NCBI RefSeq assembly: GCF_030272615.1
Contig: NC_081408.1
Coordinates: forward strand, 404,993,389 to 405,057,388
DNA: 64,000 nt
Direction: 5' to 3'
From: Cryptomeria japonica
Taxonomy: Eukaryota > Streptophyta > Pinopsida > Cupressales > Cupressaceae
The stretch's first letter is position 1, and each line of letters opens with the position of its first letter. The notes under the pieces are model-generated. The model had not been told where the DNA came from and ran no database searches. It saw nothing but the letters and a program-made list of their open reading frames with translations. The position numbers and the translations under genes were made by a program. This document shows positions 12,163-24,252 of the stretch, piece by piece.

Positions 12163-12528
12163 CCTATTTCACCTTCCTTTCTTTTGCAGTGTTTTTAAAA
12201 TCAAAATATTTCTCCATCTCTGAGATCCAATCCATCGATTCATCTGAATCCGACTTCCCATTATATTTTGGTGGGGTAAAATGAGGTTTAGTATTCTCCC
12301 TACTCAAAACCATCAAAAACCTTTCCTCATCCGGATCAACCGCTAGTGGGTTTACTTGTTATGTCGGGCTTCTTCTCCTTCATCTTCACTTACATATTCA
12401 ATGTGTCGGCCTCTTCTGTAGGCTGTCTCCATGACTTCCAACTTGGCTGCTATCCCTCACAATATTTCCATCACAATAGGGTCTGCATTCCCACGTGCTC
12501 CAATATTCTTAGTTCCTCTTCATGCCAT
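10777..12528 (-). pseudogene. E2 gag and first copy of protease
   Basis: The probable gag ATG is at 12528-12526, followed by a frameshift near 12358. The capsid region is readable from about 12340, with KYNGKSDSDESMDWISEMEK and the FQKWQNLRQKESSVKEYTGAF block of retrotransposon gag. Next come an Arg/Gly-rich linker, an intact CCHC knuckle (CYKCGGEGHHAFDC, about 11550-11505) and protease FIDSGSSDNLVSKEMV. Several stops interrupt it (for example after EEAYQ near 11810 and after GTPW near 11071). The long open block is 11662-11072. Confidence 0.88.
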
Positions 12529-12620
12529 CTTTTACGCCAGTCCTCTTTAGCTACAGGTCGGATCCACAGTTCGCCACCCTACAACAAAAATTTTAGGACA
12601 CAACCTTTGGAATGAAAAAT

Positions 12621-12633
12621 CACTCTGATACCA
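12621..12633 (-). other. E2 primer binding site (initiator tRNA-Met type)
   Basis: Read on the minus strand just inside the 5' LTR, separated by two bases, is TGGTATCAGAGTG. This matches the 3' end complement of plant initiator tRNA-Met (TGGTATCAGAGC) for the first 11 bases. Confidence 0.88.
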
Positions 12634-12635
12634 CT

Positions 12636-13448
12636 TGAAGCAGTCATCGGTTAAGAGGGACCTCAAAGAGATCAATCTGGACCGGTCAATAAGAGTAACA
12701 CGACATAAACACAAAGATATGATGGAGGCAATGCAAAACAGATTGTATTATAACATTAAAATTGATTACAACCAACCGGTAACAATCGGGTTACAACATA
12801 ACCGGCTCACAGGCCTGCTAAAACATGCTCAAAGTACATAATAGGTCACAACCGAGACCTTTAACCTTAAGATATATCTTGTACGCCCAGTCTAGCTACT
12901 TGATTGTTTGATTGTTACATTCTAATGCTCAATTAGAATGATTCATATGATCCAAGGGGATCTGGTTGGCCCAAAAAGGGATCAAAACTTGAAGAACAAG
13001 ACCTAACATGTAAAACCAACAAGGTCGGCCTCCGCTAAGAGATTCCTCCAAAAAATCCAAAGGATGAAGTGTAGATCATGGGAAAAGGCCAGCCACACAC
13101 CAAGGAACATTAGAATCAATGCCTAAGGCTCTGCAAGCTTTGGAAGGGGGTTCTGGTAGATCACCAAAATAGGTCCAGGTAACCGGTAACAAGACATTGT
13201 CAACCTGTAACAGGAAACTGTCATGGAAAATGATACCGATATCTTGCCGAAAAATGATCCAAATGCGATGCGGTCTAAAAATAATAAAGATGATCAAGTC
13301 TTCAAGTAGAATCCAACTCCATAGGATTCAGTGAGCCAAAATTGGGACACAGAAAGAAATGCTAAAAATGCAAACAAAAAGCAAAACAAAAAGGAAAATG
13401 TTTTTGGTTGATGCAAGATTGCTATGAACCGGGGATGCTCCTGCATCA
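12636..13448 (-). repeat. E2 5' LTR
   Basis: This is the partner of 6007-6818, with the same terminal sequences. It abuts the primer binding site on its inner side and the TAAGT target copy on its outer side. The two LTRs differ at many scattered positions, so the insertion is not recent. Confidence 0.93.
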
Positions 13449-15665
13449 TAAGTGGACGTCACATACTAAATGAGAGTTATTTCTAGTCACAACTATAGGA
13501 GTTTTGAAAAGTAGGTGGGGTCATTTTGGAAAAAATAAACATCATTTTGGACTTTACGAATAATGATTTCAAGACACAGTGACAAGAAATGTGTTTCCAG
13601 CTATATAAGTAATTAATTTTATGCTACGTATTCCTCAAACTATTCAATTAAAATAGAAATATTGGCATTTTGATTTCTCACTTACCTCATTCTTAGCATG
13701 ATCATGTATTAAAATGTTAATAAATATATTAAGTTCAACATGATGAAGTCTCTTATGTGTGCAAATAAAAATTATAAATAACCATTCAGTATTGTGACAT
13801 ACTTACTAAAAATGAAAAATAAGATTATATAGGTTGGTGGCACTGGTACCTACTAGCATGGAACATGAGACATCATGTTTAGTAGGCGTATGCATGCAAA
13901 ACACTACTTTGACATTAATAATGATGAATATAAGAGAGAACAATGTGTACAAGAAAATGATTGTGAAATTGCCACGACCACTAATGTGGCAAAGAATTGT
14001 TGTCAAATGCAAATTTCTCAATAAAATGTGTACAAGAAAATGATTGTGAAATTGCTATGACCACCAATGTGGCAAAGAATTGTTGTCAAATGCAAATTCC
14101 TCAATAAACTTGATGCACTTTTTTAGTTTTCATTTTCCTAAAAGATAAATCTCTTCACTTAATTTTTATTGTCTAGATGTCTAAACAAATATAACTTTAA
14201 ACTGTATGTCTTTTAAAACTCTTTTCTTGTTCTTCTTTGGGAAAATGTTGTGGCTTGCTTGAAGTCAAAACATTTATTTTTTCAAAGGCAAATATGGTGG
14301 AATATGAAAACAGTGATTCAAAGGAATGTCTAAAGAAAAATGTTGGCCAACCCATAACATTATCATTAAATAAAGATAAAGCCAAAGCAATTTTAGAAAA
14401 TATAGAAGCATGTGTTTCTACTATTTTTATATGACAAAAGTTTTTTCACAACACATGTGAGATAAGGTGGCCCACATTTCTCTATTGTTTCACTATTTGA
14501 TAATTTGGCTTTCTATATTTTAATTCAAATTTTGAATTCACCTTAAGTTTGTGAGAAATGAATATGCACTTTTTTGTATACTAGATACTTATTTTAGAAT
14601 CATCCTACATAACTATCAATATCTTGCATGTAAAAAAAAATGTATTCATCTCCACCACAACTTCAAGCTTATTAAGTTTTTACAACTATTAATGGTCATG
14701 CTAAATACAACCTTGACAAAGCATCATCCATCCTAACCATAGGGGTATCCTTGTTTTTTAATAAAATATGAATATTTCTATTCATATCTCCCACTTTTTG
14801 ATTTCTCCATGCAAATTCTAGCTTTTTAAGTTTGTTGGGTTCTAAAATTATATTACAATGATGCTTACTAAAGTTATATTATCTTACATGAGAAAAAAAT
14901 TCTTTCATGTTTTTTTTTGATACTCTTGCAATATGATATGTCAAATCAAACATTTGGGTATACCTTCAAAGTTTGGGTATTAGTTATATGATTATTTAGT
15001 TGAAATTGTATAGATCATGTTTTGGGTGCTTCCATTATTTAGGAGTAAAATGTTTCAAATTCATGTATGGGCTCTTCCACACATAAGATTTATATAATTA
15101 AAAAAATTAGAAAATTTTAAAGCACAAATAATTTAAGAGCCACTACCAAAGGCATTTTAGAGAGCTTGGATAAATCTATTTGATTTTGAGCTTACAGTAT
15201 GATGCATGCACACGGGTAGGCATGGGAGATTCTTTGTCTCTCATTTCTCATCTCTCCTATTGTTTATACTATTTTTCTGGAATGGTAGGGATTGAGATTG
15301 ATTTCAGAATGTGTGGATAAAATCTATTCTCTCATTGTTCACCATTTTTAAAATATTTAAGTTTGATGGGTTACAATGTATATAAAATTAAAACTATTGG
15401 GGCTTGGGGGAGGTTTGGTACCACAAGAACCTCTTACAAGTTCCCATTACTCCTCATGTCTTTGATGGATGCCCATGCCCTATTTCAAAGTTCCTATAAA
15501 ATATCAAGGCTTGGGCAAGTAATTACTTTATTTCTTTGTATCACTTTAACTTCCGATAGACAATTGGTTCTTGGTAGTTATAAAAGGGTCGATAAGACTA
15601 TTTAAAACACCCATTAAAAAAATGTCAAAGTTTGGAAAGATTTGTTTAAATTGTTGAAAATAAAA
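13449..15665. other. Gene-free AT-rich spacer between E2 and E3
   Basis: Apart from the right TAAGT target copy and the 83-bp duplication listed separately, I see no element ends or domains. Short open frames (for example 14237-14434 plus) have no recognisable similarity and look like chance. Confidence 0.5.
13942..14107. repeat. 83-bp direct tandem duplication
   Basis: Two adjacent copies of an 83-base unit begin near 13942 and 14025 (AATGTGTACAAGAAAATGAT in both). They differ by a handful of substitutions. No function is apparent. Confidence 0.9.
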
Positions 15666-16821
15666 TGTATACACCTAAAAATGGTCTGAAGATAATTAAT
15701 TAAATAAGCAATTATTTAATTATTCCCCCTTCCCAATTTAATTGAATTCACTAGCAATTTGATTAAATTCCCCCATTCACTTATTAATAAATCTAAGGAT
15801 TTATTTAATAAGTTCATTTCAATAGTTCCCTTTGATTAATTAATCTAAATTAATTAATCCTCCCCCTATTTAATTCATTTCTTTTAATCCCCTAATTAAT
15901 TAAAACAAATCAATTTATGACTTGTTGAAAGTTAATTAGCCTTTTCCTATTATTTGAATTTTTAAATTCAAATTACCCACATGCCTCCTAACTTCTAACC
16001 ACCTAACCGAACCATCCCCTAACCTAACCCATTCCACCTAATCCTGGGTTTAACTAACCCTATCCTATCTTGCACATCTTAACCTCCTTATCCTAACCTC
16101 CTATGGGGTGGATATTCTCCCCTTGAGACACATGACACTTATGCCACATGTCTCCTCCCTTGGACACTTGCCCTCTTATGAGAAAGACTCCTTGACACTT
16201 GTCACCACAGAGATGACAAGTGTCCCTCCCTCCAACCTCTTTTCCAACCTCCTCCAATTTTACCCTTGATATCTTCAGACTCAATCTTGACCGTTGATTC
16301 TTGCCACCTCACCCCTGGCCTTGGAAATCTTATAAATATCTCCCATTTTGGAGCACAAAGGATCCCCATCTCATATCATTTTATGCATTGTTATTATAGG
16401 AAGATAATATTCTTGCATATCATTTAAGCATTGTTATCATAAATAATTGCATCTTAGATTTTGATTAATTTGATCCTATTCTAGCATAATTGTTGAATCA
16501 TATGGCATAATCAATCTCTTTTTCTATCTTAATTGCATCATTATTTAGCATAATCATACATATCATTAGCTTAATTAGCTTCTTGGATCAATCTAGCTTG
16601 CATATCATATCCTTTTAAATCCTTCATCTAGGTGTAGTCAAGTCATTAGGATTTCTCATCTAGATCTAAGAGCAAATCTACACTCGCATCTATTAGGAGG
16701 CGATAGGTTGCTTTATCATGGTTTTATCTTTTGTTTGATTTCAATTTGCTAACCATGCTTGTAATGATGTATGGAGTGTTTGTGTTGCAACTGCAGGTAT
16801 CCTACTTCACACACACGACAT
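15666..16821 (+). repeat. E3 5' LTR
   Basis: It begins TGTATACACCTAAAAATGG, repeated at 24205, and ends ACGACA directly before TTTTGGCGC. A TATA box (TATAAATA) lies at 16331-16338. The first 300 bases are rich in TTAATTAA and ATTTAATT words. Confidence 0.88.
16331..16338 (+). promoter_or_regulatory. Probable TATA box of the E3 LTR
   Basis: TATAAATA sits in the middle of the LTR after a GC-richer stretch, as expected for an LTR promoter. No transcript evidence is available. Confidence 0.55.
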
Positions 16822-16824
16822 TTT

Positions 16825-16842
16825 GGCGCACACTGTGGGGTA
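16825..16842 (+). other. E3 primer binding site
   Basis: TGGCGCACACTGTGGGGT follows the LTR end after three T bases. The TGGCGC start is typical of Tat and Athila elements. I could not assign the tRNA with certainty. Confidence 0.7.
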
Positions 16843-18469
16843 GGAAATCTAATTTATTGGCCTCTTGAATCATCAAATCTTCTATCTCACAAGTTTATGG
16901 ATGGGCTTTCTCTAGAATCTCGTATGAGTACCTTTATAGTACAGTACTAGTTTCTTTGTGTACTTGTACGAGTATGTGAGGATACTTGTACAAGTAGGTG
17001 TGAATACTCGTACGATTTTCTGCTTCTGGGTTTTCAAACCAGATTTCATTTTAGGGTTTTGTATGCTTCAATTTGGCTATTACTAATGAAAACCCTTGCA
17101 TGATTTTGAGTTTTGTAGTAGGCTAACTATTTTTTGCAGGATGATTGTCAAAGATTAGGCTGACCAAAATTCAATTCATCAAAACAACATGATTACTAAT
17201 GTATTTATTTTGCAGGTTGCCTAAAGGAAGCTCAACCAAACTTTGTGTCTTCTTAAATTTTTCTAGGCACACTTAATTTGCTAATGGTTAATGAACATCT
17301 TGTTTTCTATGCTTGAGAAGTTGTCTAGAAGGTAGGAGAGTATGCTTTTGTCCATTTGGACAATCATAAATCCTGACCCTTGAAGCGCTTCTATGTTTGA
17401 GATTTGAATACCTTTAGTGGGCCTGTCACAGTGGGAAAAAGTAATCACCCTGTGAGAATGACCCAAGTGAGTACAACTAGACCTAAGCTTTCCAACTCAC
17501 TCTAAAAAATAAGCCTCTTAGGATTAAAGTATCAGAGGATGGGATTATTTGAGTTTTCTCTTTTGAGATCTCTCATATCATACATTTAGTAGGGCCTCAC
17601 GGTCTCAATCACGCTTGCGTGACTAGTTCTTGTTTCGGTACCTTGTTGGGTTATAGGCCTCAATTGTGCTTGCGCAACTGCAAGGGGTAATTCTAAACAA
17701 AAACCCTTACTACGAACCCTAAGAGAGAAGCTACTTGATTCATCTCCAAAAGGGAGATAATCTTTGTGCAAGAGAGATAGTAACTCTCCCAAGACACTTT
17801 CTATATCATGCCCCCATTAACGTTTGGATTCAGATAATACGACGTTGATAATCCATTGCGTGAGACTCAATGATCGTATTTTGATTAACTATTGGGTGTG
17901 TACCTAAGTTTACAAGAAAATATTTTCTCTCTCAGCCAACTTCCTTAGGATTTAGCGTGTTGTGCTTGAGGTCACTTATCATATCACGTGTTTGCTATGT
18001 TTTCATCCCTGAAACAGAAACTCAGACATCTAAAACTAGAAAACTTAATCAAAACATGAAACATTTTTGGTCAAAAATTTGTCAAAGTAAATTTTTTGTC
18101 TCTGCTCTGTCCTTAGTCGTACGAGCTTTCTAGTTTGTCATACGAGAAAGCTAGTTTATTGTTTGGTTATGTGGGAATTATCGTATGAGTCAGGCTAGCA
18201 GAAGATTTTGTGTTATTAGTTGCCATTTGGTTTTGTGCGAAGTGTCATATGAGGTTATGCCTTTGTCATATGGTTCTATGGGAAGTGTCATATGAGATTC
18301 CTAGTTTATTGTATGGGTCTGTGTAAATTGTCGTTTAGGACTGTATAAAATGTCGTACGAATTTCTGTCTCTGTCAGTCTAGAGCTGTCTTCTTGCATGC
18401 CTTTTCCAGATATGTCATGTTTGCTTGGTCAATTTACAGTGAGCATATACACCTGATATCTGTCATTCT
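16843..18469 (+). other. E3 leader with TCGTACGAG-type words
   Basis: No coding sequence is seen. Degenerate copies of TCGTACGAG, GTCATATGAG and similar words occur in two blocks, 16920-17025 and 18115-18370. Between them (17410-17475) is a stretch with GGGCCTGTC and ATGACCCAAGTG that is homologous to 36896-36955 in E5. The leader layout is therefore shared although the repeated word differs. Confidence 0.7.
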
Positions 18470-20660
18470 GTGCTTAGGTTTTCTTCTTGGTTTGCTCGGT
18501 CAAGTTATTTTCTGTCAAAACCTCACAAGGATTCAAATGCATCTCCAAAGAAAGGTGGCTCTTTTATGCAACTCTTAAAGAGATCCCTAAGGAATTTTGC
18601 TAAGGAAGATCAAAATCGTGCACCTATGTCTAGTAATGGCTCATCCCTCCCATAAGCAAATTGACTCTCCAAAGGCATCAATTCCTACACCTCTTTAAAA
18701 CATGCAAGAACCTTCCATAGCATCCTCACCCAACAATACATCCAAGGATGAAGTTCCCCAAGGGATATCCATAATTGCCATCAAACCTATTTCAGAGGAT
18801 CATATTCAAAGCCCATCTCCTTCATGTCCAAGCATTGATTCCTTGCAACATCCCCATAATGCTCCCTTGCAAATTGAATTCCTCAATCATAGAACACTCG
18901 TTAAACGTGTCCTAATAGATGGGGGAGTTGGCTTAAAAATTTGCTCATTAAGTCTTGCCTGTGCTCTACGTTATTTTGAAGATGCACTTGATCCCTAGAA
19001 AAAGATCACGTTGAAAGCATATGATGAAGAAGAGCATCCCTCTAAAGGGATTGTGGTATTACCCATCAAAGTGACCTTTGCAGAAAGACACACCATGCCA
19101 AGTTCTAGACTTGGATTTATCGTACAACATACTCTTGGGAAGACTGTAGATACATGACATATAGGATATTCCATCAACATATCATCAACGCCTGAAGTTT
19201 CCATATAATGGGCAGGAAATCACAATCTCAACAGACTCAAATCCATTACAATATTGTACTAATATGAAATCGGCTCAAGAGGTTATTGTTCCACATAACA
19301 GGGAGGCATCATCTTCAAGGACACAATCCGAGAAAAAATCATTTGCCTCAATTTTGTCAAGCATGGAAAAAAAATACAGTTAAGAGATCGAGGGAACGAA
19401 GAATATTCACTATCACAGATACCACTTTCTCCTCAATCTTATGAAAAACTATCAAACTCTAAACAACACCCCATTGTGAAAAAGCTTCCTATATTTGATG
19501 GAGCATCTATCAGTGCTGGGACCTTATCTAAAGAAACAAAAGACAAAGATATGCTATAACGGCTATACAAGGATGACAAAGTCCAACAACAAATCAATCA
19601 TGTCAGAATACCTACAAAAAAATATGGCATATGATTTAACATCCTCCAGAAAATGGGATACATTGGAATGAGTCCTTTAGGAAAAAGGAAGGAATGTACT
19701 CTAGAACCAATAGAACCTCATACTCAGCAGACTACAGACAAATTAGGCTTAGGGTATGGACAAGTTACTCGACCAAAGAACACATCTTCTAACCAACAAC
19801 AAGATGATCTTGATAACAAACAAGAGAAAATTAAAATTGTAAGGGAAGAAGAAGATGTAGTTCATGTGTATGTGGGGCAAACATTAGGAACTAGATCACT
19901 TGAATCAGGATCACATTCTGGTGAGTTGGACTTAATCAAGGACGATTAAGAGCTACTTGCAAGAGGTCATTCTGACGAGAGTATCGTTATAGACATTGAA
20001 ATGAATATTGAAAGCTCTGACATCTCTATCATGACCCTTAATACCTTCAAAGCATCTCAACCTGAGGACCCTTTACCCTTAATCCATCCTGAACTTATGG
20101 ACTGGGAAAATCAAAGACATACCACCATTGATACGTTTCCTATTGACCATGCCATATCCTTATATCTTAATGCAATTGAACCCATAACAACTTCCACTAG
20201 GGATTTCGTTAGCGCATCTTCCAATCAAATGGGTGCCAAATCTCCTAGTTGCAAAAGTGAAAATAAAGAAAACAATATCAGTTCTACAGCTGAAAACCAT
20301 TTATTGACAACATTAGATTGCAAAAAAGTAAAAAGAAAGGATACATCTAATTGTGAAATCCTCCTCGAGATGCTGGAAGATGGGAGATTTGACACCTTAC
20401 CTGAATTTTATCAAGAGAGGTCATCTATCTTAATAGAACCAACATAGACAGTTAACATTGGGACAACAGAGCAACCAAAAATTCTACATCCAACAACTTC
20501 TCTATCAAAACTAGAAAGGCAAACATATTTAGAACTCTTCAAAAGGAGGCAAATAAAAAGATGGTCATATGCAGATATTCCAGGGTTGGATCCAGATCTT
20601 ATAATACATCACCCAAATATCAATCCACGAGAAGACATCAATAATGGAAACAAGATGGAT
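18470..20660 (+). pseudogene. E3 protease and G-patch-like pol segment, gag missing
   Basis: Sequence equivalent to the E5 region just before protease begins at about 18480. The protease core KRVLIDGGVGLKICS lies at about 18905-18950 (D-G-G in place of the common D-S-G, as in E5). After a TAG at 18996 the frame continues and then shifts. A G-patch-like segment (LQKMGYIGMSPLGKRKE, about 19640-19700) and an acidic spacer follow to about 20660. This includes the SYADIPGLDPDLI block that normally lies just before RT. Gag is absent upstream and RT is absent downstream. Confidence 0.8.
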
Positions 20661-22373
20661 CAGGAGCAAGCATTCTATTCATCACGCCACAAGGTCATAC
20701 AATTCCAAAAGCGTACAAATTAAGCTTTCCATTTACCAATAACACAAAAAAATATGAAGCTTTGGTCACAAGAATCAAGATGGCCATATAATGGAACATT
20801 ACATAGCTACAGGTCTTTGGAGACTCTCAACTCGTCATGAATCAAATCAATGACGATTATGAAACAAAGGATGAAAAGCTAATGCCTTATAAGAATATGG
20901 TTGATGATGTCAAGAAATACTTTGTCAAAATAACTTTTCAGCAGATTCCAAGGAATGACAACAAAGCAACAGATGCCATGGCAACACTTGCTTCTCTATT
21001 GCACACACAAGAAAATCAAGAGTGTTACAAATTCCTGGTGGAAGAGTTGTTTTAACCTGCACATAATTTTCCTGCTTCCCAAACTATCTATCACCTTGTT
21101 GGGAATGATTCCTCCCACCATAGCTAAACTTATACATATCTGAAATATAATATCCTCCCTCATGACTTGTCAAAGAACCAAAAGAGAAACTTTATTCACC
21201 AATCTTCCCATTATACTCTTGTCGTGGATACCCCTTTTTAACGTAGTCTAGACGGTACTCTCTTACGATGTCTTGAGAAAGAAGAATATGAGAAGTCCTT
21301 AAATGAAGTCCATAACAAAATTTGTGGCACTCATTCAAGTGGTCTTACCCTTTCCAAAAAACTCATACGCTTGGGCTATTATTGGCCAACTATGGAACAA
21401 GATTATTTTCAAATAGCTAAAACATGCAAACAATGTTAGATCCATGGAAATTTGATTCATGCACTAGCACAAGAACTTCATGCTTTGGCAACATCTTGAC
21501 CTTTCTTCCAATGGGGTCTTGATCTAGTAGGAAAGATAAATCCTCCTTCATCCAATAGGCACAAATTCATCCTTATAGCTACCGAATATTTTACAAAATG
21601 GGTTGAGGCAGTACCTCTCATAAATATCACAGGAAAATAAATTGCTGCATTTATCTTGAACTACATCATATGTCGCTATGGCATACCCATGACCATTATC
21701 ATTGATAATGGGCGACCGTTCAAGAATCAGGATGTACAAGAGCTATGTGAGAAATTCAAAATCCAACACAGATTTTTCATACTATACTATCCCCAAGAGA
21801 ATGGGCAAGCAAAGCCATCAAACAAAACTATTCTGAAAATCCTAAAAAAGATAGTGAATGATGCTGGCCGAGATTGGCATATTCAATTGAACCCTATTCT
21901 ATGGGCCCTACCGTACCAGTATCCGCACACCAATAGGCACCACACCTTTCTCTCTTGTCTATGGATTAGAAGCAATACTGCCAATAGAAGTAGAGATACC
22001 TTGTCTACGAGTATCATTAAAATGCCTTGTCCCAGATGAAGAACAACGAGTATCTAAATTGCAAGAGTTAGAATTGATCCATGAACAAAGGCAGAATGCC
22101 TTTGATCATTTAAAGGTGTATCAACAAAGAATGTATCGCAGTTATAATCACAAGGTCAAACCATGAGCCTTTCAAGTTGGAGAACTAGTACTAAAGGAAA
22201 ATCCACACAACCAGGTAGCTCAAGAAAAGAAAGGGAAGTTTGAACCAAACTAGCTATGTCCGTTTGTGGTCACAATAGGTTTTGGGTTAGGAGCATATCA
22301 GCTATCAACACAGGATAGGGATCATCTCGAGGAACCGATCAATAGCATGCATCTGAAGAAGTTTTATGTCTGA
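20661..22373 (+). pseudogene. E3 second RNase H and integrase remnant
   Basis: From about 20660 the sequence matches the second (archaeal-type) RNase H of E5: DGSGASILFITPQG, then FGDSQLVMNQ at about 20817-20845. It continues into a zinc-binding stretch (HSSGLTLSKKLIRLGYYWP) and the integrase core with WGLDLVGKI and IIDNGRPF. The catalytic Glu is replaced by Lys (NGQAKPSNK, codon at 21812), so integrase would be dead. Stops include 21052, 21434 and the stop replacing Trp at about 21498. The frame ends HLKKFYV at 22371-22373, like E5. Confidence 0.85.
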
Positions 22374-22379
22374 AAAAGC

Positions 22380-22595
22380 AACAAAATTCAAAAACAGTAA
22401 AAAAGCAAAAAAATCCAAAAACAATGAAAAAGTAGAAAAATAAAAAACAGTGAAGAAATAGAAAAATCAAATACAATGAAAAAGTGGAAAAAATCTAAAA
22501 ATAGTGAAAAATGCAAAAAAATAAAAAACAATTGAAAATCAAAAAACACAAAAAACAACAAAAGCAACAAAAACAGAAAAAAAAATCAAATATGA
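22380..22595 (+). repeat. A-rich tract with degenerate AAAAACAGTGAAAAA words
   Basis: About 215 bases of A-rich repeats follow the pol stop directly. An A-rich tract sits at the same place in E5 (46995-47070), so it is an element part rather than a LINE tail. Confidence 0.8.
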
Positions 22596-23734
22596 GAAAA
22601 AGTGCAATAATAACAGATGGTGAAAACCTGGCAAACAGGGGCTATCTATCAACTAGCTCTTCCATCTATTGGTTCATGCATCCTTCCGCTTGCATTCATT
22701 TCCATTAGCGTTGTTCATATCCATAATAAAGCCTTTGTACATACGTAAGAATCACAGGTGATTTCTCACCATGGTTTGGATCATTGTATTTACCATAATA
22801 AATGTTTGTTTCTAGACTAGGGGCAAAATCTTGCACACGTAGCTGGGGGCAATTTTTTTTATCATTTTGAGCTTCATCAAACAAGTAGAACAATAGTTAG
22901 GCAACTCTTACCAAGAGAAAATGAGACACATCCAACATTGAGCACGAGATCAAATTATCAACCATCAACCTATCATATTTCCTTCTAAGCATGACACACA
23001 CTTTTCAATGATTGATATCTTTTGGATAATGATTTTAACACTTTGGTTCAACTTTTATATCTTAATTTTTGCTATCATGATTTCTGAGTGACTCCAGGAT
23101 GTCTTTGACTAGAGGAACAAGGAAGGAACATGATATTTTTCTTGTCTGCTATCTGTAAATTAATCATTAATATGTGCAAAGTTGTCTCAAGACATGATCA
23201 TCAGAGTATCATTGAAGGCATTTCTGATTGCTTATAGAAATGGTTAATACTGCCTGTTTTACGCAAGCAACACTCAGGTCATCTTGGTTTAATTGTTTGT
23301 GCTAACTTGCAATATAAAAATCCAGGAAAGAAGTGCTCAAGTCATCATGGTTTAATTATACCATCGATGTTTGCACTTACTTCCCACATTTTAAAAAGTT
23401 CAATGATGACACAAAGCAATAACCCAGTGATTGGTCCAATCGTAGCTTTGCATTTCATTTGCATTTCATTCTTGCATAGGATCACAAAAGCTCATCTTAT
23501 CCAAGGCCAAATCTATCGCAACAATCATTAATGCATCATCATAGGTGTATACACAATCAGAACGATGACTCATCTCTCTCCAGATGTTGTCAACCCAACG
23601 CAAATCTTATGCCACTCCCTCGATTGTACCAACATAAGTACATCTGAATCTTCTTGCAAGAGAATATCAACAAAATGTCAGTTCTTTATCCAATCAATCT
23701 TATCAATACATCACATCTGATCCATTCTATCATA

Positions 23735-23870
23735 TCTTATACAAAATGTATCTTTCCCGGAACTAGATGTTTAGATCAAGTTTTATACAGGATATATCAT
23801 TCCTGAAATCAGATGCTTTGATCATCTTTGTCTTATACAAGAGGTGTTATTCCTGAAACTAGACTAGATC
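23735..23870 (+). repeat. Imperfect tandem repeat, about 57-bp unit
   Basis: Three imperfect copies share TTATACAnnAnnTnTnnTTCC followed by GAAnnTAGATG and TTTnGATCA. They lie in the E3 3' region. Confidence 0.6.
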
Positions 23871-24190
23871 TTGATCTCATCAATCTAATCAATATTATTG
23901 ATTCAATCAAACTTTATCAATCATCACATCAAGAACCAGATCATAGTGATCAAAGAACTCACACTTTCATCTATCAACATTGTAGAAATCAAATTATTTC
24001 TAATCGGGATATCAATTTCGCAAAGCTTCAAACACTCCAAAGGTCAATTATCTCAATTGATCTCCCGAGGGGACATCATCGTATCACAATTTATCAATCA
24101 ATGTCTGGAGCATCCTATCGAACCAATATCACATCAACATCATCAAAATGAGATTATTCTTTGAATCAACGCATCATCACACCTCGCTTC

Positions 24191-24252
24191 AAAGAGGGGC
24201 AAAATGTATACACCTAAAAATGGTATGAAGATAATTAATTAAATAAGCAATT
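24191..24252 (+). repeat. E3 purine tract and truncated 3' LTR
   Basis: The purine tract AAAGAGGGGCAAAA (24191-24204) is followed by 48 bases (24205-24252) that match the start of the 5' LTR with one difference. The match then stops abruptly and unrelated sequence follows. The rest of the 3' LTR is deleted. The same 14-base purine tract precedes the 3' LTR of E5. Confidence 0.88.

Larger units (their letters stand above)
6007..13448 (-). mobile_element. E2: Ty3/gypsy chromovirus, complete but decayed
   Basis: Two LTRs of about 812 bp flank a gag-protease-RT-RNase H-integrase-chromodomain internal region on the minus strand. The five bases outside each end are TAAGT (6002-6006 and 13449-13453), a perfect target-site duplication, so the ends are secure. 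The primer binding site matches initiator tRNA-Met. The chromodomain at the end of integrase places it in the chromovirus branch. The internal part contains a 1,386-bp in-frame tandem duplication (9391-12162), many stops, an RNase H deletion and an RT active-site change. It cannot be autonomous. Confidence 0.95.
22374..24190 (+). other. E3 3' untranslated region
   Basis: This region has no gene. It opens with an A-rich tract, then GGTGAAAACCTGG (22619) as in E5 at 47085. A block near 23098 (CAGGATGTCTTTGACTAGA) is also shared with E5 at 47890. The antisense PMD gene found in E5 is not present here. A short tandem repeat lies at 23735-23870. Confidence 0.75.
15666..24252 (+). mobile_element. 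E3: Tat-like Ty3/gypsy element, internally deleted
   Basis: It has a 5' LTR (15666-16821), a primer binding site with TGGCGC, a long leader, protease and G-patch-like remnants, an RNase H/integrase remnant, a 3' untranslated region, a purine tract and the first 48 bp of the 3' LTR. Gag and reverse transcriptase are absent. The order of parts, the purine tract (14 identical bases) and the sequence after the pol stop match the larger element E5. E3 is therefore a deletion derivative of the same lineage. The 3' LTR is cut at 24252, so no target duplication can be scored. Confidence 0.88.

Noticed and set aside
22380-22595. Poly(A) tail of a LINE or processed gene copy
   Set aside because: It directly follows the pol stop inside E3 and has a counterpart at the same place in E5. 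No target duplication is seen.
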